DNA from: Nymphaea colorata | Taxonomy: Eukaryota; Streptophyta; Magnoliopsida; Nymphaeales; Nymphaeaceae | Reading direction: 5' to 3' | NCBI RefSeq assembly: GCF_008831285.2 | Contig: NC_045141.1 | Span: forward strand, 6,093,224 to 6,157,223 | Length of the DNA stretch: 64,000 nt | Shown: in pieces, positions 11,371-22,169 of the stretch | How the letters are laid out: every line of letters begins with the position of its first letter | Position numbering within the stretch: the first letter of the stretch is position 1 | The notes under the pieces: generated by a model | What the model was told of the DNA's origin: nothing | Database searches by the model: none | What the model saw: only the letters and a program-made list of their open reading frames with translations | Program-made: the position numbers and the translations under genes

Positions 11371-11860
11371 TGCCAATCATGCTCGATTTCTACTATCCAT
11401 TTGAAAATGCCAATCAAAATCTTATTGGTAGCCTCTACTTGACCACTGCATTGTGAACAACAAAGAGCAGATCTTGCCATCGTCCATGGGTGTTGATTAG
11501 GAAAAAAAAATGAGTGAGAGATTCAGTTAAATAAATGAAAACCCCCTTTCTTTAGATAGGAAAAGGGCCTCTCATTAATTTCCTTATATGCAAGCAAACA
11601 TTAGCTAATATGTTTTATGTAGACCAAGCTAAGCCAACGGTAGATCTACATGGCCACAAAAAATCAAAATAGAAATCAACATCTTATTGGTAGCCCCTGC
11701 TTAACCATTGTGAATTGTGGACAATAAAGAGCAGATCATGTCATCATCCATGGGTGTTGATTAGACCAAAAAAAACATGAAAGTGAGAGATTCAGTTAAA
11801 AAAATAAATGAAAACCCCTTTCATTAGATACGAAAAGTTCCTCGTTAATTTTCCTTAAAT
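11371..11860 (-). pseudogene. Duplicated pieces of the same gypsy integrase segment
   Basis: Two more copies of the integrase segment follow. 11371-11495 reads CSGQVEATNKILIGIFKWIV then EIEHDWQKK on the minus strand. About 11660-11860 holds a more decayed copy. The copies share 'caaaatcttattggta', 'agagcagatc' and 'catgggtgttgattag' and repeat at about 180-290 bp intervals. Together with 11193-11310 this is a local tandem duplication inside a dead integrase gene. Confidence 0.65.
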
Positions 11861-11869
11861 GCAAGCAAA

Positions 11870-13340
11870 CAAAACTTCTACCATGCAAGCCCACAGGAAA
11901 GGTTAAATGACATCTTAAATTACAACTATACTCATATGCAACTCTAGTATCAGCTGCCTTTTGCCCAAGATCTAATGATATGTGTGCTCACCTCAACTCG
12001 ATTCTTCAACCTTCAAAAATGTCAACCATCGCCTCGCCGATTGCCATTCTAGTTGCCTCCTCATCAACACCCCAGCTATTGCTATCGGTCCGGCTGCTGC
12101 TTATCGTGCACCCAAAATGCCTCAATGGTCTGAGCCAACTTCTTTAGTTCATATCAAGGTTCAATGGGCTCCAACGCACCTCGAACTAACAGGGATCTAT
12201 GCTAGGCAAATGAGCTCAAGCTAATTGCAATTGAAGACAAGCACGAATCCTCCACGGATATAAAGAGCATTGTTGTCAGCATGACAGCTAAATACTTTGC
12301 ATACGATTCCACCCAGGTGAGCATAACATTTGTGCCAGAAAGGCGGCTGACAAATATTAAATCATTGTCCAACTAGTGATTGCTCCCGTAAAAGGGAAAG
12401 TAGCACGAGAGAGAACCAGAGAGAGAGAGAGAGAGAGAGAGAGGCTCACCATCTGGAGGCTGTCAAACAAAGAATTTAATAACCTCAGATTTTAAAATTC
12501 AAAGATCTTAGCTCCGGAGTCCGGCCTCATCGGATGTGACGACTTATTCATTTTCCCATAAAAAATGGTGTATGGAGAAACGATTTTCAATAATGAGCTG
12601 CACCATCCATGTGAGAATTTCTCAAATAGCGTCCCAAAATACCCATCGAAAGTACTCAACTTAATAAAAATGAACTGCTGGGCGGAGCCACATATGGGCA
12701 TGTGCAAGCAATTGCCCACACAACGTAATAAAAATCCCTTATTTATATATTGGTGAACCCCAAATTTTTTCGTACTTACATATAAAATGCGCTGCTAATA
12801 TATGGTTAGTGCCCCTTCTCTAAATACGTCCAGCTCCGCCACTGGAACCACATGGGACTTGTGTAAGCAAAATAAGCACATTGGTTTCAACGTAGAAAAT
12901 TGGACTCCAAATGAGACATATATGCAACCTAAAAAATGAACCAACAGCAGTATTCCACTGCCAGATATGTGGACAGAGAAAAATATTAACCTCACATCCA
13001 GAAGCCCATGCATCAACCCTGGAGCACTTGGGTGTGAAGCCAAACCCATTTCAGCACAGATGAAAACAATGCCATGAAAAGTAGTAGGGCCAAACAGGAA
13101 GAGAAACCAGACATGCACAGGTTAACCATCACGTGAAAACATTCAAGAATAGGTTTGGTAGGGCTCCATAAGCAACAGCCATAAGCTATTTTCTGAAGGC
13201 GATTTATATCTTCTACATAATATCAACTATAAAGTGGCTTTATGCAATTGTCAGACCTGAAGTGTACAGGAGAAAAACTAACCATGTGACACAGCATATG
13301 AAGTGACAGCTACTGGGAGAAGTCAAAATCTGCATCCATT
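11870..13340. other. Intergenic sequence, no supported gene
   Basis: The stretch contains an (AG)n microsatellite at 12418-12443 and short open frames without recognisable domains (for example 11982-12224 and 12795-13118). The 12.0-12.2 kb part is relatively GC-rich and could be a remnant of coding DNA, but I could not match it to a family. Confidence 0.5.
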
Positions 13341-15124
13341 ACCTCAGCAAGGAAGAGAACTGGAAAAAAGAACAGTTCAGCATCAATTTACAGTTAACTT
13401 ATAGTTTATTACACACCAAACTTTAACATCAGAAATAAATAATCATAAAGGCCTTGGTTGATCACAAAAGCTGCAATTATTGTTAGAAACCGCAAAACTA
13501 TTGATACAACCATCACCAAATCTGCAGATATAAATTTTGAATGAGCAACATGAAATAGCAGCTCTTTGACAGAACAAAACAAATCTTGTTGGCTTGTTCG
13601 TTCCAAAGTTCCATACCTAACATAATATGAAATCGAGGAGGAGTGACAAAAGGTCTTGGAAATACTAACAGATCTCCAACACATATTTCCATACAAGACA
13701 TTGTTACTCTATAGATGAACTTAAAGTTTATAAAGAATGATGAAACCAATATCCACTTGGCCATTCAGTTCATGTCTGCAAAACCCGGACAGCTTGGCTA
13801 CAGGATCAAGATTAGGAAGACCCCACCAAGGAAATCTGTTTTATTGGAAGTGTCTCCTAAGCTAATGATGTTATCCTCATCTGCAACGGGCTCCATTATC
13901 ACCCCTATCTTGAAAAACATCCTTTCAACATTTTAGAATCAGCCAATTATATTTGCAAATTGCAAAAATAAGGCAATATATTATCATAAAGAAATATAAC
14001 CCGTGAACCAAGTAGTTTCTCATATATTATTATCACATATAGACATATCTGCTGACCAAAATCCATATTTATGTTTCTCAAAAGTAGTATGCATTCAACA
14101 CATTATGATCAACCGTCTCTAGAGAAGAAATTCACCACCATGCAGAAAGCCTGTAAGAATTGAGTCATGCTTTCTCCAGCCCCTATTGACCAATAGATTC
14201 CTGATATACACAAAGGAATACGGTTCAATCAACAAACTTCTACCTCTGTATCATTCTCTCCCCAGGAATGTTTGAATTTCTCAAAACTTCATGGACATGC
14301 ACAAGAGAAACATTATCAGCACTAGCACCAAGTTGCAACTTTTAGGTCTTTCCCAGGGGCTACTTATCTTCAAAAAAATTACAGATATAGGCCTAGCTAA
14401 TCTAACATAAATATTCCCAGATGGTTTCATGATACAGACAAGTATAACAAGGAGAATGCTTGGAGTAGTAACTTAAAAATTTTTTATATTAGAGGTAGCA
14501 ATGGTAATCATGAAAAGCCTACGTAGAAAATTCTTAAAAGAACAACCATTTAACACATTATTTCTGCAAGTCTATTAAAACATCAAACATATAATTCTCA
14601 ATACGTGTTCCATACCAATATGTGTGACATTCCATGCACTAATCTTAACGATGAGGCAGTAGCAGCAAGATCCTCATCTTGCATGATGACACTAGTATAC
14701 TCATTTACTTCCATTATTGATGCTCATTTACCTAATCTTCAGTTAAAATCTATTCAAGGATAAAGGTAGCGCAATTTCAAACATCACAGCTAACCAGACC
14801 TTCAAGTACAAAACTCAAACAATTTTAGAAATTTACATTAGAACTAACCATATCTTTAAAAGGTCAGAAGCCAGAAAAGCAAGATTCCTGAATTAGAGAA
14901 ATCTAATTTCATGCACATAACAACCAGAAATCACCCAAAACAATTATTTTAAAGGAAAATCCAAGACAACCAAGGACTTTGCATTCCTTATCATTAAACT
15001 ACATATTAAACAGCAAACTAAATTTCTGTAAATTATGAGCACTCTGTCAGCTTGCAGAACTGTTGGTATCATTCCAGAGTTGAGTTTCAATGCAAAAATA
15101 TGTGTTGTGGTTTGGTGTACTTAC
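13341..15124 (-). other. Probable 3'UTR intron and distal 3' region of the SUVH gene
   Basis: Downstream of the SUVH stop on the minus strand a strong donor, GAGAAT|GTAAGTAC, occurs at 15125/15124. A good acceptor, TGTTCTTTTTTCCAG, occurs near 13361. This suggests that the transcript's 3' untranslated region is spliced. The exact acceptor is not proven, and several small open frames here (13409-13764 both strands) have no recognisable domain. Splicing is inferred from signals only. Confidence 0.4.
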
Positions 15125-15173
15125 ATTCTCCAAAAAGCAGCTGTGTATTTGAGGACTTTCTAACAACCCTATC

Positions 15174-17411
15174 CTAACCAAAATATCCTCTGCAATTACT
15201 GGATCCACAGAGACACATCCTCGACCTACACCTGCCAGTTTGAGCTTTGCTCATCCCATAGTTGTATGTGAGTTCCATCAATGGAGGAATATTCTTTCTT
15301 GCAAAGAACATTATATGGGGACTTGTTTCATCATTGTGATCATACAATACAGGTTGCCAGAATACATTTGGAGAACAGCTATGATTCATAAAGCGAGCTA
15401 TGTTCCCAGACTTCTTTGCATCTATGACGAATGGAAATGATTCAAAATTTTGACTGTTTTTTGCAGGTCTTGGTTCTCCAAGTAGTTCATACATACCATC
15501 CCACTCCAACAAGTTCTCCCTAGTGTGACCGGCATCAAAGATATACTCATCATCATAGCTGTCATCATCTAGTTTATTTCTGGGTATAACATCACCTATA
15601 TATTCACAAATGAAAGTCCCTGATCTTATAGGGTCCAATGAACGAAGACCCCAGCCCTTATCCTTTGTTTTGAACACATCAAAGTGAAGCTTCACCCCAT
15701 TTTGCGACACCCGGTTGCGACAGATAGAGGAGCAAGAACAATTTGGACTGCACTCATAGATAACAGGCTTCCGACTCACAAGAATCCCATTAGCGACATA
15801 AGGAAATTCACCACTATTAAGTTGAGTGCAGTTGCACCCTGTGCTGCTCGAAAGGCATGCATTTTGGCACTTGCATCCGGATATTGGCATCATCAAGCTG
15901 ATGGCTTTCTCATACTTCACCCTCGAAATGTAAAAAAAATGAGGTGGTATCTTCTCATCATCAACTACGTTCACTAGGCAGACAGGAGTATTCTCCATTC
16001 CTACAGACAAATCAGCAATAATAACCCCTTCCCTAGAAGCAGGATTCTCCTTCCAAGCCAAAGCCTGCTTCCAGATCAAGCTTCCAAGAACGGGCTGCCC
16101 TGGTAACCGAACCAATTTGTACTTGAAAATGGAAAAGCCTCCTTTTCCCTTGTCAATCCAAGACTCCTGAATCCTGTAGAGGCCATCATAGATATACACC
16201 TTTCCATTCAGAGAACTTGGATCCTTCACACCACGCGTCACCCTTATCTCCACAGAATGACCCAAGCTTCGGTCCAAAGCAAGGTTACCTCGTTCAAGCT
16301 TCTGATCTTCCTGCTTCCCTTCCTTGCTACAACTACCACCATGACCGCTGTATATTAGAACATCTCCATCATCAACATCCCCCTCATATCCACCAGAAGA
16401 CACTATGCTTATAGCAACTGGATCTTCAACTTCACCAAATTTTGCAGTCATGTAGTCAATCCCTGCCATGCTTGGTGCATGCAGACCAACCAAACACATC
16501 TCTATCCTAAAGTAGAAGATATCACCAATATACACCCCAGGGACATTTCCTATCCTCTTTTCACTGTTCACTCTTAGTGCTTTGGATGTCATAGTAGTTG
16601 AGGCTCTCAAGTCAGGGCGGATACTACTACCACCTGTTGCTCCCCTGGCGTATGAATCATTTGTCTGATTGACCCTCCGCTTTACTGCATCAAAAATCAT
16701 CAGTATCCGCTCGACCGACTCCCTGTCAGTAAGGTTTGAGGTGACGTATTCAGGAACTTCTGCCAATACCTCCTTCCTACTCTTCTTGTATCTGTATGAT
16801 TTTTGCTTCTTCTTACAGCTTTCACCAGTACCTGCAAACCTGCGGCTACCGCTGGTACCTGAATTAGCAGATTCTTTTCCCTTCTTTGTTTCGCCAACCA
16901 GTGGAGAAGGGGTGCTGATTTCAGCTTTCTTCAAGGCAGATTTCCCGCTAGTTTTCTCTGCTTTCTCTGCCGTCTTGCTTTCCTCTTTCACCTTCCTTTT
17001 AGAAGAACTCAGAACCTTGGAGGGTGCAGATACAGATGCAGCAGATCCTTTTTTGGGTTGCTTGCGGCTAGATGGCTGTGGATTCAGAGGCGCATCAGAT
17101 ATTTCATCAACATCGATGACCTCACGTGCTTCAGCGAGAGGGATCGGTTCAGGAGTTGATGGTTGGGTAGATACTTGAGTAGTAACAGCCGATGGGGCAG
17201 AGGACGGATGAGACGGAGAAGCACCGGGCGGGTAAGGAGCATAGGGGTTGAAACACATGAAGGGATAGCTACCCGGAGGCGCATACCCAGTCATCGACAT
17301 GAAAGGATGTGGAGTCATAGGACTTAGTGTCCGGAGAGGCTTCACATCCAATACAGCCGTATTAGAAGGGACAGGGGAAGTAGGGAAGCCATTAGAACCT
17401 ATGGCTTCCAT
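15174..17411 (-). CDS. SUVH1/3-type histone H3K9 methyltransferase-like protein (SRA-SET)
   Basis: Complete 745-residue intronless reading frame. Residues 30-95 are Pro/Ser-rich and probably disordered. Residues 112-215 are Lys-rich with likely nuclear signals (SSKRKVK; KKKQKSYRYKKSRK). Residues about 285-435 form the SRA/YDG methyl-DNA-binding domain (GVYIGD, YDGLY at 408-412). Residues about 480-567 form the Cys-rich pre-SET zinc cluster (CKCQNAC, CNC, CSPNCSC). Residues 573-720 are SET with GWGLRS (586-591), NHSCSPN (676-682) and ELTYNYG (713-719). Residues 728-745 are post-SET with CLCGSSNC (733-740). All cofactor and zinc motifs are present, so catalytic competence is plausible. The order and the single-exon CDS fit the SUVH1/SUVH3 clade (Arabidopsis members about 670 residues). 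Family members bind methylated DNA and deposit or read heterochromatin marks. SUVH1/3 themselves can support transcription of methylated genes. N717 replaces the Asp found in many relatives. The start is the first ATG, with an in-frame stop just upstream. Confidence 0.95.
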   Translation of the reverse strand: MEAIGSNGFPTSPVPSNTAVLDVKPLRTLSPMTPHPFMSMTGYAPPGSYPFMCFNPYAPYPPGASPSHPSSAPSAVTTQVSTQPSTPEPIPLAEAREVIDVDEISDAPLNPQPSSRKQPKKGSAASVSAPSKVLSSSKRKVKEESKTAEKAEKTSGKSALKKAEISTPSPLVGETKKGKESANSGTSGSRRFAGTGESCKKKQKSYRYKKSRKEVLAEVPEYVTSNLTDRESVERILMIFDAVKRRVNQTNDSYARGATGGSSIRPDLRASTTMTSKALRVNSEKRIGNVPGVYIGDIFYFRIEMCLVGLHAPSMAGIDYMTAKFGEVEDPVAISIVSSGGYEGDVDDGDVLIYSGHGGSCSKEGKQEDQKLERGNLALDRSLGHSVEIRVTRGVKDPSSLNGKVYIYDGLYRIQESWIDKGKGGFSIFKYKLVRLPGQPVLGSLIWKQALAWKENPASREGVIIADLSVGMENTPVCLVNVVDDEKIPPHFFYISRVKYEKAISLMMPISGCKCQNACLSSSTGCNCTQLNSGEFPYVANGILVSRKPVIYECSPNCSCSSICRNRVSQNGVKLHFDVFKTKDKGWGLRSLDPIRSGTFICEYIGDVIPRNKLDDDSYDDEYIFDAGHTRENLLEWDGMYELLGEPRPAKNSQNFESFPFVIDAKKSGNIARFMNHSCSPNVFWQPVLYDHNDETSPHIMFFARKNIPPLMELTYNYGMSKAQTGRCRSRMCLCGSSNCRGYFG

Positions 17412-17442
17412 TTAACCAAACGGCTTATGAGCAGCTAAGCTA

Positions 17443-18361
17443 CTGAAACCCGGAATAACAAGGAAAACTTGGCTATGAAGAAGCCTAAAAATCACAAATA
17501 CAAGGATTCATTGAGAAGTAGAATACGCACAGAAAGGAAAAAGATCGAAGTAAGAAAGAAATTTGTCACGCTTTCATACAGAAGCCCCAAAGGAAAGACT
17601 AGTTCGAGCTCCAAAACAACCAACCAGAAATAAAACGAATCGAGGAAAAGATGAGCCTTAGAAAGCAAAATACAAGATTAAATCATTGCAGAGAAACCAT
17701 GAAGAGACTTAACGGCATAGAGTCAATGAAAATGATGAGACTAAAGCAAGTTGAGTAAAATCCAGAACGTGCAGCAAAGTCTTCACTAATCAAGCCAGGA
17801 AATCGACGAAACAGCAACCCTAGAATTACTAAAGCAAACTTCTAGCCTAAACAGCAAGCGCCTGCTTACAGGAAACGAAAATCACGACGTGGCAGCTAAA
17901 AGCGACCAGTAAACAGTGATCGCTCTAAAAGCAAGAGATGAAGAGCACGATTTAAGATGTGTTGGGAAGACCGTAAAAGGTCGACAGAGAAGGAAAGCAC
18001 AAGAAGATCGATATCCAAAGCAACACAAGGAAAAGGAGTTAAGGCATAGATTCGCAGAAGAATTCCATGACCGCTAACCCTGCACCAAAAACCACCCCAA
18101 GAAGTGAGATCTCCTATGCGCACGAAGAATATTGATTTCACAGAAAACTAAAAAACGTAGAAACCTTTCAAATCAAAAATGAAATCACCAGGAACAAAAA
18201 CACGATAAAGTCCCCACAAAAGCACCAAAAAACGAAAAAAGGAAACTTTCGAAAGAACAATAGTGGTCGATTCATAAGGCCGGGCAAACCGAAAATCACG
18301 AAAAAGAAGCCGGAGGAAAAATAAAAAGAAGCGAAAAAATATAGAGTTACAGAGACGATAC
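17443..18361 (-). other. Inferred 5'UTR intron of the SUVH gene
   Basis: Upstream of the ATG, the minus strand has a pyrimidine-rich acceptor (TTCCTTGTTATTCCGGGTTTCAG region ending at 17443). A donor, AAG|GTATCG, lies at 18362/18361. The 919-bp interval has no coding potential that fits the gene. A leader intron before an uninterrupted coding exon is common in SUVH1/3-type genes. cDNA would be needed to confirm it. Confidence 0.5.
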
Positions 18362-18535
18362 CTTAAACTTGAGCATCTAAGAGATGCAAGAGCACTAAAA
18401 GGAAAAATCTCAAGAAAGTCGGGAGGGAGAAAGGGAAGGGGGGCGGAAGGAGAGAACGAGACAAAGATCGAACCGGAGACGCCTGGACTCGGAGGAAAAG
18501 CCGGGGAATGAACCGACTCCCAATTTATATATATA
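18362..18535 (-). promoter_or_regulatory. SUVH core promoter and leader exon
   Basis: On the minus strand TATATAAAT at 18523-18531 lies at the end of a (TA)n tract. It is followed about 30 bp downstream (about 18495) by the likely start site. The presumed leader is strongly pyrimidine-rich (TTCTCTCCTTCCGCCCCCC type), as in many plant 5' leaders, and ends at the donor at 18362. A second (TA)n microsatellite lies further upstream at 18634-18668. Confidence 0.5.
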
Positions 18536-18630
18536 TATATATTAAAGTTGATTGAAGGGTGTATAAATTGGATGGCTAAGAAGAAAAAAAAAATACAAAG
18601 CAACTTTTAAATTGAATAGCTGGAGCATCA

Positions 18631-18633
<3 letters not shown>

Positions 18634-18668
<35 letters not shown>
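18634..18668 (+). repeat. (TA)n microsatellite upstream of the SUVH promoter
   Basis: About 35 bp of TA repeats roughly 100 bp upstream of the inferred TATA box. It is prone to length change and could affect promoter spacing or chromatin, but no function is shown. Confidence 0.9.
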
Positions 18669-18670
<2 letters not shown>

Positions 18671-18744
18671 ACAAAGAAAAAAAAGAATTGTATTTAACAA
18701 TGTTTTTTCCCCTTATACAAATGTCTTTCTCCTATTTTACTCGT

Positions 18745-19440
18745 GCTTGAGGACGCATTTGATGGAGAGGAAATGTATTGAAGCTGAAGGAAAAAGATTC
18801 AAGTTTAGAAAAAAAGAAATTCCTCCCCATCTAGGGATGAAAAATCTGACCGTTAGTCTCTTTCCTAACATGATTTTTTCAAAAATTTTGTCCCACCTCC
18901 GGCGGTGGAAAGAAGTTTCTGAAATGAAAAACTGCCCGTTAAGGCTTTTCTCTGTTTGCTCATGCGTCTCTCGAAGCAGCCACTGCTGCTGTTGTGCCCT
19001 TCCCTTTCGCAGCTCCCTTGCCTTCCTCCTGCAAGGTGAACCAGTGGAGCGGACGACATCGGCGGCCTGGTGAAGCGGCAGTGGAACGCCATTATTCTGT
19101 TGGATTTGGAACCGATTACAGATTTCATCTCTCTCTCTCTCCCTCCCTTTTTCTTTGTATCTCTAACTCTCGTCAGCCTGCGTTGATTATTCTTGTTGGA
19201 AACTTCAGAGCTATCGGGATCGGGATTTATTGGGGTCTCTTGAATCACTGCTTTTCCAAATCTCTTTAAAAGAACGCTGCTGTTATCATTTTTTTATTTC
19301 CTGGCATTCCCACCCTCCGCAGACACCAACAGGAAGTAGGACAGGAGGAAGCGAGGAAGAAGGAGTGGTGGAAGATGAGAAAATCGAGATCCTCTTATAG
19401 CGTTTCTTGCCCCACTTCTTTCTCTCTCAGTAGTGTCGCG
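18745..19440 (+). repeat. Dispersed repeat of about 700 bp, copy 1
   Basis: This segment aligns in direct orientation with 39365-40095. Shared blocks include 'ccctttccctttcgcagctccc' type sequence, 'ccttcctcctgcaaggtgaa', 'gtggagcgga', 'ttttccaaatctctt/ttttccacatctta' and 'gatgagaaaatc.agatcct'. The GC-rich core reads open on both strands but shows no known domain. Ends are fuzzy and no terminal repeats or target duplications were found, so the element class is undetermined. Confidence 0.7.
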
Positions 19441-19897
19441 CAGCGTGTCTCCCGAAACCACTGTTGTAATTAAAGGCAAGGGGGACCCGGAGCCCGGAGG
19501 GGCTTGGCCTCCTTCCGTAATAATAAAAAAAAATTATCTAAATTTTAGAAAATTACATCTGTCATATATAAAAATATTTATTTAAAAAATAATAGAATCC
19601 CCAAAGGGCACAGACAGACACTCTCTCTCTCTTTATCTATGATCTCATCTCATTTCTTACATATTAATCTCTATCCATTGTATTTGAAATTTCAGAAGAA
19701 AGTGGAAGGTCTTTGGGGAAATTTAATCAACTGTTAATCAATGGGCCAGCTGCATCAATTAGGACTGAAAATTCCATTAATTACATCAAACCAGTATTTG
19801 GGCGGCCTTCCTCAAACATGAATGTCATTTTATGGGTGGACAATTGACCACTTGGTGGGGATGTGCTTGTTTGCTTGTGATGAAATAAAATTATGGT

Positions 19898-19948
<51 letters not shown>

Positions 19949-20500
19949 ATGTGTATAATATGGTTCAAAGTTTATGAAGTAATTGGGTAAAACACCAGAC
20001 GTCGCACCAGCAACAGATTTCAAGAGCAGAATTGGGTTTGCAGTAATTGGACTAGGTGATGACTTGTATGTAATTGGGGGCGTGGTTGGCGGGGAGCTGT
20101 ATGTAATTGGACTAGGTAATGGCTTTTGCTGGAATCCTACAGATCATCGTGTTCGAAACCAAATTTAGTTCATTTTGTTACTCTTCGGCGGTGTTGTGTG
20201 TGTGTCCAAGCAACTTAAGGCCGTCTGTCCAATTTTGCCTCTGCCTAAGAGTAATATAACTATCATATGGAACGAGCATTTCAGACGAAGGAACTGAGTT
20301 TTTGCATTACAAATGGATCGTTATCTCACTTCCAATACTTTCCTAAAGCCACCAAACTAAGAAACAAGTTTCCTTCAAACTTGTTTCCCCACTCCTTTTT
20401 TTTTTTTTTTGCAAACTTATTTTCAGAATTTTCTTTCGCATTTCAGGTTTCCAATCCATCAAACAGCCCAAACATGAGGGAGGCCGCTCAAAAGTGAAGG
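19441..20500. other. Intergenic sequence with (AG)n microsatellite
   Basis: It contains (AG)n at 19902-19945. It also has a short imperfect direct repeat, 'gtaattggactaggt', at about 20042 and 20108. No supported gene. The Leu/Ser-repeat open frame at 19781-20023 is the translated microsatellite. Confidence 0.7.
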
Positions 20501-20516
20501 AGGCCGCCAGTGCATT

Positions 20517-20572
20517 CTCTCCTCCACTTCTCTCTCTCTCTCTTTCTCTCTCTCTCCCTCTCTCTCTTTACA
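20517..20572 (+). repeat. (CT)n imperfect microsatellite
   Basis: A CT-rich run with a few T and C interruptions. It is followed by AT-rich sequence and a 'gggttgggttgg' to 'gcccgagcccga' patch, similar in flavour to 7266-7375. Confidence 0.85.
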
Positions 20573-20579
20573 GCAGCCC

Positions 20580-22020
20580 CGTTTTTGAAATCAATCTCTG
20601 GGCATCGGGCACTCCAAAAACTAAGTGCTAGGATGACCCAAGCAAGCCCGACTTGGCTTGCTAACAAATATTTGATATTATTTTATTATATTTGTACAAT
20701 ATTTATATGAAAAATATAATTTTGATGTTGATCGGGTTGGGTTGGAACTTGCGTTTTGAATAGTTGGACGAGGCCCGAGCGCAGCCATGGGCTGTTGCCT
20801 GGCCCGAGCCCGACTCATTAACGAGCAAAGCTAGGTGCCAACCATACTATATATATCATATATGTGTGCCTTGCTTGGTTGGCACGACCTTCCTGTGGAT
20901 CAGATTTGCATGGCGTTGTTTGCTTGATAGAAACTAACGTCAAAATCTAAAGGAGGGTTAGGAGACGGTTTACGGGGGCCATTCATGATCGAAATCAACC
21001 AATGAAGCGCCTTATTCACCTTGCGCCATTTGGAAAAACATCATCTTCGTCATAGACTGCCTTGGACAAACTAGCGCAGTCCAACGCAGGCACTGTACGT
21101 GAACTGGTTGGGTCACACTTTGAAGTTTCTTGATTAATGTTGTTGTTGTGGTTTGTAGGTCAACATCGAATTGAATAAGAATCTGAAATTGGTTCGTCAC
21201 TCTTTAGGAAGTGTTTGATCGGTCTGAAATTTTGATTCTGAAATCAAAATTATACCTGAAAAAAAAAATTTCCATCCAATTCCATTTCTATATGTGTTTG
21301 ATAACTTGGAATTTTGATTTCAGAACTGAAAATCTTTGTTTGATTTGAATAGAAATAAAATTCTGGAATTGGGAAACTGTTGGATTCACATAAACTGCTA
21401 CAACCTTCTAGCGTAAAAGCACAATCCAACAAAAAAACAGCTAGGATAAAAATATTATAAACATAATATTGAAACAACATGTTGGTAGCTTGACTCCAAG
21501 AATTTATTAGCAGTATTGCAAGTTAAAACCTCAAAAAACTTTAATAATAATCAAGTATATAAATGTTGGTAAAAAATATACTAGATAAGAACCAATAATT
21601 AAATATTACTGAATTGCACAAAAAGAATAACAAATTACAATGACAGGAGAAAATCAAACATTGTCTTCTAAGTCGCAAAAACCACTCTCCATTGTGGTTC
21701 TAACAACACCTTCCAAAAACTCAGATCTGTGCACACAATTGATGCTGTCAAAAGTTCCTTGAAGAAAAGCTTAGTGTCAATGTCTTAATAATTTTCTGCT
21801 CTTCAAACAAAAAAGCTCGAATGATCCTACAACAGAGAAGAGGAATTTAAGATGAAAGAAATGAAAAAGTTATTGTCCATGATATATATACATGAGAAAT
21901 GCAACATCATCATCAACCTATAAAGATGCACCTGCATCAAATGCAACTCAGATGATATGTACCATTTTATAGTACATGCCTTTCGCATGATATGATACAA
22001 CTTAAATAAAATGGGAACCT
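20580..22020. other. Intergenic or intronic sequence, no supported gene
   Basis: AT-rich. At 21200-21370 'gtgtttgat' occurs repeatedly beside 'aattttgatt.tgaaatc' inverted motifs, a pattern often seen in small foldback elements, but ends could not be set. A Ser/Asp-rich open piece near 21012-21070 on the minus strand is not recognisable. Confidence 0.45.
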
Positions 22021-22022
22021 AC

Positions 22023-22167
22023 CAGATGCTTGTGCCAAAGTCGTTTGAAGAGCCTGTCTGCGTCTTTGAAGGCACGTTCAGCCATCATCAACATGTTATT
22101 TAAGTCTCTTACCAGCAAAGTTTGCTTCTTAGTACACTTTGAAAAACCAACCATCTCTTGCAAATTC
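22023..22167 (-). pseudogene. Single exon of a glutamate carboxypeptidase-like (M28B) gene
   Basis: The minus-strand translation contains RDLNNMLMMAERAFKDADRL followed by FKRLWHKHL. This resembles the transferrin-receptor-like dimerisation domain near the C-terminus of plant glutamate carboxypeptidase II proteins (AMP1-like; family form LNDRLMMAERAF.D ... R.W.KHL). It is flanked by an acceptor (ATGTAG at 22168) and a donor (CTG|GTAGGT at 22022), as expected for an exon that ends at KHL. No catalytic exons were found on either side, so it is most likely a gene fragment. Alternatively it is one exon of a gene with very long introns. Confidence 0.4.
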
Positions 22168-22169
22168 CT

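Noticed and set aside
16669-17178. 169-codon open frame on the plus strand
   Set aside because: It is antisense to the SUVH N-terminal low-complexity region; the SUVH frame is complete and has all domains, so this is a shadow.
18148-18603. 151-codon minus-strand frame upstream of SUVH
   Set aside because: It overlaps the inferred leader exon, donor site and TATA box, has no domain, and is biased by pyrimidine-rich sequence and TA repeats.
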